Source: Cyrtodaria siliqua (taxonomy: Eukaryota > Mollusca > Bivalvia > Adapedonta > Hiatellidae). Taken from it: 64,000 nucleotides of DNA. This document shows positions 47,957 through 60,682 of this stretch, in pieces; position 1 is the first letter of the stretch; every line of letters begins with the position of its first letter. The notes under the pieces are model-generated. The model was not told the origin of the DNA and ran no database searches. It saw nothing but the letters and a program-made list of their open reading frames with translations. Made by a program: the position numbers and the translations under genes. The DNA is taken from assembly GCA_037043455.1 (NCBI GenBank), contig JAWPHD010006800.1, positions 1-64,000 on the forward strand, given 5' to 3'.

Positions 47957-50900
47957 AAAAACCGTGCTAAGACCTAACCTCATATAACTTCACATGCACA
48001 TTGCCCTTGATTAGAGATGAAATCCTGTAGTTTTTGGGGACAGTAGTTTAAGGTAAAGGTCATTGACCTTATATGGAATTATGCATTCTGCACAATCACA
48101 TAAAAACTGAAAGACCTATAACTTATAAATCTTCATAGGTATATTGCCCTTAGTAAGAGGATAAACCCTATTTATTTATTTTTGCATGTAGGTTAAAGGT
48201 AAAGGTCACGGTAACTGATATGGAATTATACATTCTGCACAATCAAATATAAACCGTAAGACCTAAGCTCATAAATATTTATAGGTATATTGCCCCTAGT
48301 AAGAGGATAAACCCTATTGGGTTGGAACAAGAAGGTTGAAGGGAAAGGTTACAGTGACCTTATATGGAAATAGGCATTCGCACTGTAAGACCTAAACTCA
48401 TAAAACTTCATAAATACATTGCCCTTGATGAGAGGAGAAACCTTTATAAAACTCCCTTGATGAGGAGACACCTAATTGTTCTTGATTTATATGAATTTAG
48501 GTCACTGTTTTGAGGTTATTGTGCAGAATGTCTATTTCCATATAAGGTCACTGTGACCTTTGCATTTAACCTACTGGCCTAGGTTAAAGGTGAAGGCAAC
48601 AGTGACCTTACATGGAATTATGCATTCTGCACAATAACATCAAAACCGTAAGACCTAAACTCAGAACTTCGTAAGAACATAGCCCTTGATGATAGGAGAA
48701 ACCTTATGATTATTATTATTTGGGCCAGTCAGTACAATGTAAAGGTCACAGTGACCTTTTATGGGAATATATGTATTCCGCACAATAATATCAAAACAGT
48801 AAAACCTAAACTAATAAATTTTTATAGGTATATTGCCCTTAGTAAGTGGAAAAACCCTATTGGTTTGGGGCAAGTAGGTTAAAGGTAAAGGTCACAGTGA
48901 CCTGATATGGAAACAGGCATTCCGCACAATAAAATCAAAACCATAAGATCAAAACTCATAAAACTTCATAAGTACTTTGACCTTGATGATACGAGAAATC
49001 TTATTAATGTTACTGGGGACAGTCCATTAAATGGAAAGGTCACAGTGACATTATATGTAAATATATGTATTCTGTACAATAATATCAAAACCATAATACC
49101 TAAACTGATAAATGTCCATAGGCACATTGCCCTTAGTGAGAGGAGAAACCTTATTGTTTTGCGAACAATTAGGTTAAAGGTAAAGGTCACAGTGACCTTA
49201 TATGGAAGTATGCATTCCACATAATGACATCAAAACTGTACGACCTAAACTCATACATTTTCATAGGTACAAAGCCATTAGTGATGGGAGAAACTGTAAT
49301 GTTTTGGGGCAAGTCAGTTAAAAGCAAAGGTCACAGTGACCTTATATCGAATTATGCATTCTGCACAAAAACTTCAAAACCATAACACCTACACTCATAA
49401 AACATAAGTACTTTGCCCGTGGTGACAGGAGAAACCCTATTGTTTTGGGGGCAAGTAGGTTAAAGGTAATGGTGAAAGTCATCTTACATGAAAATATACA
49501 TTCTGCAGAATAACATCAAAACAGTGTAACTTACACTCATAAACGTTCCTACTTACATTGCCCTTGATGAGAGGAAAAATCCTGTTGTTGTTGGGGCCAG
49601 TATGTTATGGGTAAAGGTCACAGTAACTAATATGGAATTATAAATTCTGCACAATCACATAAAAACTGTAAGCCTAACCTCATAAATCTTTATAGGTATA
49701 TTGCCCTTAGTAAGAGGAAAAACCCTACTGGTTTGGAACAAGTAGGTTAAAGGGAACGGTCACCGTGACCTTATATGGAAATAGGCATTCCGCCCAATAG
49801 CATCAAAAAAGTAAAACCTAAACTCATTAAACTTCATCAATACATTGCCCTTGATGAGAGTAGACACATTCATAAAACTTCATAAGTACACTGCCCTTGA
49901 TGAGAAGAGAAACCTAATTGTTCTTGATTTATATGAGTTTAGGTCTTACAATTTTGAGGTTATTGTGTGGTATGCCTATTTCCACATAAGGTCACTGTGA
50001 CCTATGCATTTAACCTACTGGCCTAGGTTAAAGTTAAAGACAACAGTTACCTTACATGGGATTATGCATTCTGCAAAATAACTAAGACCTAAACTCATAG
50101 AAATTCATAAGAACATTGCCCTTGATGATAGGAGAAACCTTATTATTGATATCGGCTCCAGTCAATTAAATGTTAAGGTCACAGTAACCTTATATGGGAA
50201 TAAATGTATCCGCACCATAACATAAAAACCGTAACTCATAAATCTTTATAGGTATATTGCCCATAGTCAGAGGAAAAACCATATTGTTTTGTGGGCAAGT
50301 AGGTTAAAGGTAAATGCCTCAGAGGTGATGAAAGGAACCATGCATTGCACACAATAACTTCAAAACCATAACACCTACACTCATAAAACTTCATAGGGAC
50401 ATTGCCCTTAGTGAGAAGAGAAACCTTATTTTTTGAAAAAAAAATAGGTTAAAGGTAAGTCACAGTGACCTTTTATGGAAAAAAATACAATGCCCACAGC
50501 ACCATAAAAACTGTGCTAAGAACTTACCTCATATAACTTCACATGCACATTGCCGTTGATTAGAGATGAAATACTGTTGTTTTTGGGGCCAGTAGTTTAA
50601 GGTAAAGGTCACAGTGACCTTATATGGAATTATACATTCTGCACAATCACATAAAAACTGTAAGCCTAACTAGGTATATTGGCCTTAGTATGAGGATAAA
50701 CACTATTGGTTTGGGACAAGTAGGTTTGGTTTGGGACAAGTAGGTTAAAGGGAAGGTGACAGTGACCATATATTGAAATAGGCATTCCGCCCAATATCAT
50801 CAAAACAGTCAGACCTAAACTCATAAAACTTCATAAATACATTACCCTTGAATAGGGGAAAAACCTAATTGTTCTTGATTTATGTGAGTTTAGGTCTTAC

Positions 50901-51491
50901 AGTTTTGATGTTATTGTGTGGAATGCCTATTTCCATATGAGGTCACTGTGACCTATGCCTTTAACCTACTGGCCTAGGTTAAAGATAAAGGCAACAGTGA
51001 CCTTACATGGAATTAAGCATTCTGCACAATAACATTAAAATTGTAAGACCTTAACTCATAGAACTTCATAAGAACATTGCCCTTGATGATAGGAGAAATA
51101 TTATTATTGTTATTGGGCCAGTCAGTTAAATGTAAAGGTCACAGTGACCTTAAATGAGAATATATGTATTCTGCACAATAACAACAAAACTGTAAAACCT
51201 AAACTCATAAATCTTTATAGGTATATTGTCCTCAGTAAGAGGAAAAACCCTGTTGGTTTGGGGCAAGTAGGTTAAAGGTAATAGTCACGTGACAGTGACC
51301 TGATATGAAAACATGCATTCCGCACAATAAAATCAAAACTTAAGATCAAAACTCATAACACTTCATAAATATATTGCCCTTGATGATAGGAGAAACCTTT
51401 TTATTGTTATTGGGGAAAGTCAGTTAAATGTAAAGGTCAGTGACGTTAATATATATGTTAAAGGTAACGGTCACAGTGACCTTATATGTAA
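47957..51491 (+). repeat. Family D array, unit 4, right part
   Basis: Resumes the D core broken at 44526. Inverted cores lie near 48545, 49986 and 50939. Perfect palindromes lie near 48742, 48885, 49185, 49326, 50606 and 51137. Confidence 0.88.
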
Positions 51492-52138
51492 CAAGCAAAT
51501 TCGATGAATTGATATCTGCCGCCGAATGATGTATTATCCTCAAGTGGAAGAAATGTGTTCGGATTTCTTTTTAATTATTATAAATCATGACCTTGAGCCT
51601 TCATAAATTAGAATATCTACTAGATAGTATTTTTGAAATCCATCACCACAGTAAATTTGAAAAAAATATGTACCATTTTAAGGCACTGACTTTTATAGTT
51701 GGACTAAAGGGCTGGACTGGGTGTAATATTAACAGGTGTGTATAATATAGCAATAAAATTAATGTAATATACAAGAAATGTAGAATTATATATCAATGAT
51801 TACTTTCTAATTACCTGGCCATTTGATATTTATCAATCTGATTACTTCATCTCATTACTACGGCTACTATCAGATGATCTTGTTATTTCAGGGGGAGGGA
51901 TGTATTTGGCTCAAATTTGGCTAGCTTTAAAATAAATCAAACTTTCATTAATATAAACATTCACACCAAGTTTGACATGTGACCCAGGGGCAGAGCCAAA
52001 TTTGACCCCAATGTCACCATTTGAACAAACTTGGTAGAGAACCATAAGCTGAATGAAAATACAAAATATTAAACTGTTGGAAACTTCTTACGTTTACATT
52101 ATTTTAATTACTACTTCATTCCTTCATAATTTCATGTT
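51492..52138 (+). repeat. C segment, unit 4, truncated
   Basis: Landmark at 51908. Same C/B break as unit 3 (TCATAATTTCATGTTCTTAA). Confidence 0.85.
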
Positions 52139-54367
52139 CTTAAATTTGACCTAGTTTTAGCAATAGTGGCCATCTTGGATGACTGGCGGCCGCGAAATCA
52201 CAAATCTGAGAGGGACTATCCCAAAGATCAATGTGATTTAAGTTTCATCAAAATTCTTTAAGCTGTTCAGAGATGTCATTTTTAATGTTTTCCTATATAA
52301 CTCTATGTAAACTTTGGGTCGCTGTGGCGGACATTTTGATTATTCGACAATAACGAAAACAAAAACTTGATAGAGGCCAACCCAAGGAACATGTTAATGG
52401 TATTTCACAAGAATGTAATAAGTGGTTTCGGAGGAGAAGTTATTGGAAATTTCCTTAAATTTGACCTAATTTTAGCCATGGTGGCCATCTTGGATGACTG
52501 GCGGCCGCAAAAAACACAAATCTGAGGGTGACTATTCTGAAGATCATGTTATGACGTTTCATCAAAATCCTTCAAGCGGTTTAAAAGAAGATGTCCTTTT
52601 AAGACTTTTCCTATATAACTCTATGTAAATTATGAGTCACCGTGGCAGCCATTTTGATTATTTGACAATAACGAAAAACACAAACTTGATAGAGGCCAAC
52701 CCAAGGAACATGCTTATGGTATTTCACAATAATGGAATAAGCGGTTTCGGAGATGTAGTTTGAAAATTCCTTAAATTTGACCTAGTAAACTTTGGGTCGC
52801 TGTGGCTGCCATTTTGATTGTTCGACGATAACGAAAAACACAAACTTGATAGAGGCCAACCCAAGGAACATGTTTATGATATTTCACAAGAATGGAATAA
52901 GTGTTTCGGAGGAGATGTTGTTTGAAATTTCCTTAAATTTGACCCAATTTTAGACATGGCAACCATCATGGATGACTGGTGGCCGCGAAAAAGACAAATC
53001 TGAGAGATTTCAGAAAAGATGTCATTTTTAACCTTTTCCTATATAATTCTATGTAAACTTTTGGATTTTGATTATAAGACAAAAACGAAAAACACAAACT
53101 TAATAGAGGCCAACCCAAGGAACATGTATATGATATTTCACAAGAATGGAATAAGTGGTTTTGGAGGAGATGTCGTTTGAAATTTCCTTAAATTTGACCT
53201 AGTTTTAGCCATGGCAGCCATCTTGGATGACTGGCATCTGCAAAAAACATAAATCTGAGAGGGACTATCCCAAAGATCATTGTGATTTAAGTTTCATCAA
53301 AATCCTTCAAGCTGTTTCAGAGAAGATGTCATTTTTAATGTTTTCATATATAACTCTATGTAAATTTTGGGTCGCTGTGGCGGCCATTTTGATTATTCGA
53401 CGATAACGAAAAACACGAACTTGATAGAGGCCAACCCAAGGAACATGTATATGATATTTCAGTAGAATGGAATAAGTGGTTTATGAGGAGAGGTCGTTTG
53501 AAATTTCCTTAAATTTGACCTAGTTTTAGCCATGGAGGCCATCCTGGATAATCTGAGAGGGACTTTCCGAAATTTCATTGTGCTTAAGTTTCATCAAAAT
53601 CTTTCAGGCGGTTTCAGAGAAGATGTAATTTTTAACCTTTACCTATATAACTCTATGTAAACTTTGGGTCACCGTGGCGGCCATTTTGATTATTTAACGA
53701 TAACGAAAAACACAAAATTGATAAAGAGTCTAATCCAAGGAACATGTATATGATATTTAAATGAATGGAATAAGTGGTAACGGAGGAGATGTCGTGAAAT
53801 TTACTTAAATTTGACATAGTTTTAGCTATGGCGGCCATCTTGGATAACTGGGGGCCGTGAAAAACACAAATCTGAGAGGGACTATTCCAATTATCATTGT
53901 GATTAAGTTTCATCAAAATCATTCAGGCAGTTTCAGAGAAGATGTAATTTTTAACCTTTTCCTATATAACTCTATGTAAACTTTGGGTCGGCGTGGCGGC
54001 CATTTTGATTATTCGACGAAAACGAAAACACGAACTTGATAAAGGCCAACCCAAGGAACATGTATATGATATTTCAGTAGAATGGAATAAGTGGAACCGG
54101 AGGAGAAGTGTTTGAAATTTCCTTAAATTTGACCTAGTTTTAGCCATGGCGGCCATCCTGGATGACTGGCGGCCGCGAAAAACACAAATCTGAGAGTGGC
54201 CATCCCACGTAACATTGTGATGAAGTTTAATCAAAATCCTTCAAGCGGTTGCAGAGGAGATGTCGATTTTATAAAATTGCTAACAGACAGACGGACGGAC
54301 GGACAGACGGACGGATGATGGACAAATGTGATCCCATAAGCTCGCCTGGCCTTTGGCCAGTAGAGCT
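52139..54367 (+). mobile_element. Family B element, unit 5, 5' end deleted, single 3' end
   Basis: About seven dimeric B cores, several shortened (for example near 52784, where CCTAGT joins AAACTTTGGG). One 3' module only: microsatellite about 54285-54327, hairpin CTCGCCTGGCCTTTGGCCAG, end AGTAGAGCT. Confidence 0.83.
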
Positions 54368-54724
54368 AAAAAACGTGGTGAGACCTAACCTCATATAACT
54401 TCACACGCACATTGCCATTGATTAGAGATTAAATCCTGTTGTTTTTGGGGCCAGTAGTTTAAGGTAAAGGTCACAGTGACCTTATATGGAATTATGCATT
54501 CTGAATAATCACATAAAAACCAAAACTTATAAATCTTTATAGGTATATTGCCTTTAGTAAGAGGATAAAATCTATTGTTGTTTTTTTCAAGTAGGTTAAA
54601 GGTAAAGTTCACGTTAATTGATATGGAATTATACATTCTGCACAATCACATAAACATCATAACACCTACACTCATGAAATTTAAGTACTTTGCCCTAGGT
54701 GACAAGAGAAACCATTTTTGGAGT

Positions 54725-54757
<33 letters not shown>

Positions 54758-56641
54758 AGTAGGTTAAAGGTAAAGGTCACAGTCATCTTATATGAAAATA
54801 TACAATGCCCACAGTAACATATAAAAACCATGCTAAGACCTAAGAACTTCACATGCACATTGCCCTTGATTAGAGATGAAATCCTGAAGTTTTTGGGGCC
54901 AGTAGTTTAAGGTAAAGGTCACATTGACCTTATATGGAATTATGCATTCTGCACAATCACATAAAAACTGAAAGACCTATAACTTATAAATCTTTATAGG
55001 TATATTGCCCTTAGTAAGAGGATAAACCCTATTTATTTATTTTTGCATGTAGGTTAAAGGTAAAGGTCACGGTAACTGATATGGAATTATACATTCTGCA
55101 CAATCAAATATAAACCGTAAGACCTAAGCTCATAAATATTTATAGGTATATTGCCCCTAGTAAGAGGATAAACCCTATTGGGTTGGAACAAGAAGGTTGA
55201 AGGGAAAGGTTACAGTGACCTTATATGGAAATAGGCATTCGCACTGTAAGACCTAAACTCATAAAACTTCATAAATACATTGCCCTTGATGAGAGGAGAA
55301 ACCTTTATAAAACTCCCTTGATGAGGAGACACCTAATTGTTCTTGATTTATATGAATTTAGGTCACTGTTTTGAGGTTATTGTGCAGAATGTCTATTTCC
55401 ATATAAGGTCACTGTGACCTTTGCATTTAACCTACTGGCCTAGGTTAAAGGTGAAGGCAACAGTGACCTTACATGGAATTATGCATTCTGCACAATAACA
55501 TCAAAACCGTAAGACCTAAACTCAGAACTTCGTAAGAACATAGCCCTTGATGATAGGAGAAACCTTATGATTATTATTATTTGGGCCAGTCAGTACAATG
55601 TAAAGGTCACAGTGACCTTTTATGGGAATATATGTATTCCGCACAATAATATCAAAACAGTAAAACCTAAACTAATAAATTTTTATAGGTATATTGCCCT
55701 TAGTAAGTGGAAAAACCCTATTGGTTTGGGGCAAGTAGGTTAAAGGTCACAGTGACCTGATATGGAAACAGGCATTCCGCACAATAAAATCAAAACCATA
55801 AGATCAAAACTCATAAAACTTCATAAGTACTTTGACCTTGATGATACGAGAAATCTTATTAATGTTACTGGGGACAGTCCATTAAATGGAAAGGTCACAG
55901 TGACCTTATATGTAAATATATGTATTCTGTACAATAATATCAAAACCATAATACCTAAACTGAGAAATATCCATAGGCACATTGCCCTTAGTGAGAGGAG
56001 AAACCTTATTGTTTTGAGAACAATTAGGTTAAAGGTAAAGGTCACAGTGAACTTATATGGAATTAAGCATTCCACACAATAACATCAAAAACGTATGACC
56101 TAAACTCATACATTTTTTTATAGGTACGAAGCCATTAGAAACTGTAATGTTTTGGGGCAAGTCAGTTAAAAGCAAAGGTCACAGTGACCTCATATGGAAT
56201 TATGCATTCTGCACAAAAACTTCAAAACCATAACACCTACACTCATAAAACATAAGTACTTTGCCCGTGGTGACAGGAGAAACCCTATTGTTTTGGGGGA
56301 AGTAGGTTAAAGGTAACGGTGAAAGTCATCTTATATGAAAATATACATTCTGCAAAATAACATCAACAGTGTAACTTACACTCATAAACGTTCCTACTTA
56401 CATTGCCCTTGATGAGAGGAAAAATACTGTTGTTGTTGGGGCCAGTATGTTATGGGTAAAGGTCACAGTGACCTTTTATGGGAATATATGTATTCCGCAC
56501 AATAATATCAAAACCGTAAAACCTAAATTGCCCTTAGTAATGGTCACGTGACAGTGATCTGATATGGAAACAGGCATTCAACCCAGTAAGATCAAAACTC
56601 ATAAAACTTCATAAGTACATTGCCCTTCATGATAGGAGAAA
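54368..56641 (+). repeat. Family D array, unit 5 (partial)
   Basis: Begins at the standard B/D junction. A 31-G run at 54725-54755 sits at the usual G-tract position. One inverted core lies near 55340-55440. The array becomes disordered after about 56450 and is followed by an E fragment. Confidence 0.87.
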
Positions 56642-57084
56642 TCATTGGTTATTATAAACAAAGTTTGAAAGGCGTAGTGCATACAGTTTGCGCAAAATTG
56701 ACCTCAACACAAAAATGATTAAGTCATCTGCCCTTTGCTTCGAGGGTCAAGGTCACTTCCCCATTTGCATTGTCACGTTGCGATGTACCACTCAAGATAC
56801 AACTATAAGCAAAGTTTTAAAGGTCTAGTGCATACAGTTTGTGAAAAAGTGACATAAACGTGAAAGTTGAACCTATAAGTTATCTGCCCTTTGCTTGGAG
56901 GCCCAAGGTCACTTCCACCTTTGCTTTGTCACGTTGCGATGTATCACCCAAGATACAACTATAAGCAAAGTTTGACAGTTTGTGAGAAAATGACCTAAAC
57001 ACAAAACTTGAATGTTGACGCCCTCGCCGCCGCCGCCGGAAAAGCAACACCTATGTCTCTTTTTTTCTTCGAAAAGGCGAGACA
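56642..57084 (+). mobile_element. Family E element, 3' fragment
   Basis: Three partial E cores (AAGATACAACTATAAGC near 56793 and 56949), a GCC triplet run and the E 3' end CCTATGTCTC...AAAAGGCGAGACA. No 5' end. Confidence 0.82.
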
Positions 57085-58348
57085 AAAACCATCAGACCTA
57101 AACTCATAAATCTTTAAAGATACACTGCCCTTAGTCAGAGGAAAACCCTTTTGTTTTGTAGGCAAGTAGGTTAAAGGTAAATGCCACAGAGGTGATAAAT
57201 GGAAACATGCATTGCACACAAAAACTTCAAAACCATAATACCTACACTCATAAAACTTCATAGGGACATTGCCCTTAGTGAGAGGAGAAACCCTATTGTT
57301 TTGAATACAATTAGGTTAAAGCTAACTGTCACAGTGACCTTATATGGAATAATGCATTCTGCAAAATAACATCAAAACCGTATGGCATAAGCTTATAAAC
57401 CTTAATAGGTACATAGCCCTTAGTGATAGGAGTAACCATAATGTATGGGGCAAGGTTAAAGGTAAAGGTAACAGTGATCTTATATGGAATTATGCATTCT
57501 GCCCAATAACTTTGATACCATAACATCTAAACTCATCAAACTTAAGTACTATGCCCTTGGTGACAGGACAAACCCTACTGTTTTGGGAGCAAGTAGGTTA
57601 AAGGTAAAGGTCACAGTGATCTTATATGAAAATATACAATGCCCACAATAACATAAACAACGAAGTGAGACCTGACCTCATAAAACTTCACATGCAAATT
57701 GCCCTGGATAAGAGGTAAAATCCTGTTGTTTTTGGGGCCAGTAGGCTAGAGGTAAAGGTCACAGTGACCTTATATAGAATTATGCATTCTGCGCAATCAC
57801 ATAAAAACTATAAGACATAACCTCGTAAACATGTATTGGTATATTGCCTTAGTAAACCCTATTTGGTTTGGGACAAGTAGGTTAAAGGTAAAGGTCACAG
57901 TGACCTTATATGGAATTAGGCATTCTGCACAATCATATAAAAACCATAAGGCCTAACTTCATCAATCTTTATAGGTATATTTCCCTTAGTAAGAAGATAA
58001 ACCCTAATGGTTTGGGGCAAGTAGGTTAAAAGTAAAGGTCAAAGTCACCATCAGAAAACATACATTCTGCACAATAACATCAAATATGTAAGACCTAAAC
58101 TCATAAAAGTTCATATGTACATTGCCCTTGATTAGAGGAAAAAAACTGTGCTTTTTGTGACCAGTAGGTTAAACGTAAAGGTCACAAGTGACCTTATATG
58201 GACAAGTGACCTTATATGGCATTATGCATTCTGCGCAATAACTTAAAGACCATAACGCCTGACCTCATGAAACATACTTTGCCTTGGTGACAGGAGAAAT
58301 CATATTGTTTTGGGGGCAAGTAGGTTAAAGGTAAAGGTCACAGTGAAA
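57085..58348 (+). repeat. Divergent family D array outside the unit pattern
   Basis: D cores with perfect palindromes near 57750 and 57890 but more substitutions than the unit arrays and no inverted core. Ends at the L repeat. Confidence 0.82.
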
Positions 58349-58880
58349 TCCGTCCGTACATACGTCCGTGTGTAATGTTGCATAACTTCTCATACACTAG
58401 GTGGAATTCAACCAAATTTAGTGTATGACTTCCCCACATCATGACAACGTGCAAGAGCACATTATTTTTGACTCCGCCCCAAGGTGCCCGCCCCAAGGGT
58501 CAAAACGTCAAATACACTAAAAATTCAACTATACTATTATTTTGTATTAGTTTTACATACAAATTGGTATTTATACCCATCTATATAAGATACACAACAT
58601 ATCAAACAGGTTTTTTATTTCAAACTCTGATGTACGACTGGGGGTTGGGCGACTGTCATCGGGGGTGGGGTGAAATCTTCTTTTTTTTTTTTTATGTCTT
58701 ATAAATTCAACCAAACGTTGTGTAGTACTTCACCACATCATAACAACGTGCAAGAACAAATATTTTTGACTCCGCCCCAAGGGGGCCCACCCCTGGGGTC
58801 AAAAGGTCAAATACTTGTTTATCATGATTCTTCTGTTGCCAGGAAACTATGGTATTGCAGATCATGATTTCTTCTGTTTC
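58349..58880 (-). repeat. Family L, two cores ~298 bp apart, probably minus orientation
   Basis: ATTCAACCAAA...ACAACGTGCAAGA...TTTTTGACTCCGCCCCAA occurs at about 58406 and 58705. GTCCGT-type repeats at about 58353-58371 lie left of the cores, so in minus orientation they would be the usual microsatellite after the cores. A 15-T run lies near 58679-58693. Element ends not identified. Confidence 0.6.
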
Positions 58881-59128
58881 CATAACCTTGCGTACAGGAG
58901 GAAGTTAACAACTGCTGCTACTCTATAACCTCCCACCTGCTGGCCAATGTTGACTTCCCATTAACAAACGCGACACTTTCTGTGTGCACCCAATAGTGCG
59001 AACATGCAAAGAAACCATTTCCAATATTAACCTGCATTCACTTACCTAGATGTCAATGTTTTGCCAGTATAACAAGGTTTTTTGGACCCAGATAAATAAC
59101 CTTGACAAACTGGCCTGACTAGCTAAGT
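58881..59128. other. Low-copy sequence, nothing recognised
   Basis: About 250 bp with no repeat relationship to the rest of the window, no usable open frame and no recognisable terminus. Confidence 0.5.
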
Positions 59129-60336
59129 TTTCGTGAAGAAAAAAATGAGTGCTTAACCCATACAATGACCTTCCGTGTGACCTTGACCTTTATATTTTAG
59201 TATGGTCATGTCGATGTTGTCATGATGAGTATATATTGAAAGTGTGATGAAGAAATATCAAGAAATGAGAAAGTTATAACCAACGTAAAGTTTTTGTGAA
59301 AAAAATGAGTAATTAACCCATATAATGACCTTCAGTGTGACCTTGACCTTTATATTTTAGTATGGTCATGTCGATGTTGTCATGATGAGTATATATTGAA
59401 AGTCTCATGAAGAAATATCAAGAAATGAGAAAGTTCAAGGCAACATTAAGTTTTCGTGAAAAAAAAACATACTTTCACCCATATAATGACCTGCAGTGTA
59501 ACCTTGACCTTTATATTTTAGTATGGTCATGTCGGTGTTGTCATGGTGAGTATATATTGAAAGTGTTATGAAAAAATATTAAGAAATCAGAGAGTTATAA
59601 CCGTTTTGTTTTTGTGAAGAAAAAAACAAGTATTTAACCCATATAATGACCTTCAGTGATGACCTTTATATTTTAGTATGGTCATGTCGGTGTTATCATG
59701 ATGAGTATATATTGAAAGTTTTAAGAAGAAATATCAAGAAATGAGAAAGTTATAGGCAACGTTAAGTTTTCGTAAAGAAAAAACTGAGTACTTAACCCAT
59801 TAATGACCTTCAGTGTGACCTTGACGTTCATATTTTAGTATGGTCATGTCGATGCTGTCATGAGTATATATTGAAAGTTTGATGAAGAAATATCAAGAAA
59901 TGAGAAAGTAATAACCAACGTTACGTTTTTGTGAAGAAAAAAACGAGTATTTGACCCAAATAATGACCTTCAGTGTGACCTTGACCTTTATATTTTAGTA
60001 TGGTCATGTGGATGTTGTCATGAAGAGTATATGTTGAAAGTTTGATGAAGAAATATTACGAAATGAGAAAGTCATAGCCAACGTTAAGTTTTTGTGAAGA
60101 AAAAACTGAGTATTTAACGCATATAATGACCTTCAGTGTGACCTTGACCTTCATATTTAGTATGGTCATGTGGATGTTGTCATGATGAGTATATATTGAA
60201 AGTTTGATGAAAATATATCAAGAAATGAGAAAGTTATAGCCAACGTTAAGTTTTCGTGATGGATTGACGGACGGACGGACGGACTGACGACAAGGTGATC
60301 CCTATGTATCGCATTTTTCTTCGAAAAGGCGACACA
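59129..60336 (+). mobile_element. Family F element: seven ~160 bp cores with E-type 3' end
   Basis: The phrase GGTCATGTCGATGTTGTCAT and variants begin at about 59204, 59364, 59525, 59679, 59842, 60002 and 60164. Most cores carry TGACCTTCAGTGTGACCTTG. A GACG microsatellite (about 60262-60290) precedes CCTATGTATCGC, a T-rich loop and AAAAGGCGACACA, which pairs with it in 11 of 13 bases. This 3' end matches family E although the cores do not. The 5' end was not found. Confidence 0.8.
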
Positions 60337-60682
60337 AAGAACTATTTTCATATTGTATTGATACCAAGGTCAAGTTATTACGAGTTGTACTTATTTAATT
60401 TGACTTTAAAGTGAGCGTATTGAGTTTATTTTTCTGACAGTATTTTGGTATCGATGGAGTTTCATTCGGAGCCCTTCGGCAATCTTCCTCTATGAGAATT
60501 ACCGGTGTTTATTTAAAAATAAACTTTAAAAAAAAAAACACGACAAATAATGCTGGTTTGTACTTGTTTATTGACTGATGGTCACCATGTACGATATATT
60601 AAATGATACATAAACTATATTCTTATTGATTCGTTTTAACTTTTTATTCCCATGCACTTTTTAAATAGTGATCTATTCGGAC
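60337..60682. other. Low-copy AT-rich sequence
   Basis: No match to the repeat families. An AAATAAAC phrase followed by an 11-A run (about 60512-60538) could be a short A-rich relic. On the minus strand AATAAA near 60647 lies downstream of the possible exon. Confidence 0.45.

Larger units (their letters stand above)
2637..56641. repeat. Macrosatellite: ~8-11 kb higher-order tandem repeat (B-D-C order), six units
   Basis: The order B element, D array, C segment recurs six times counting partial units. A landmark in the C segment (GGCTCAAATTTGGCTAGC) begins at 11727, 21184, 30451, 40629 and 51908, so spacing is 9457, 9267, 10178 and 11279 bp. The B-to-D junction (GTGGTGAGACCTAACCTC just after the B 3' end) recurs at 3785, 15565, 26018, 36049, 44082 and 54375. 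Length differences are largely explained by insertions private to one unit: the E nest at 4.8-8.5 kb, A at 22 kb, the hAT-like element at 31.7 kb and G at 44.5 kb. The shared junctions show that whole composite segments were duplicated, not that the same families inserted independently each time. Confidence 0.88.

Noticed and set aside
2637..56641. Centromeric satellite
   Set aside because: The unit size and order are compatible with many heterochromatin classes. Nothing in the sequence alone shows centromere function.
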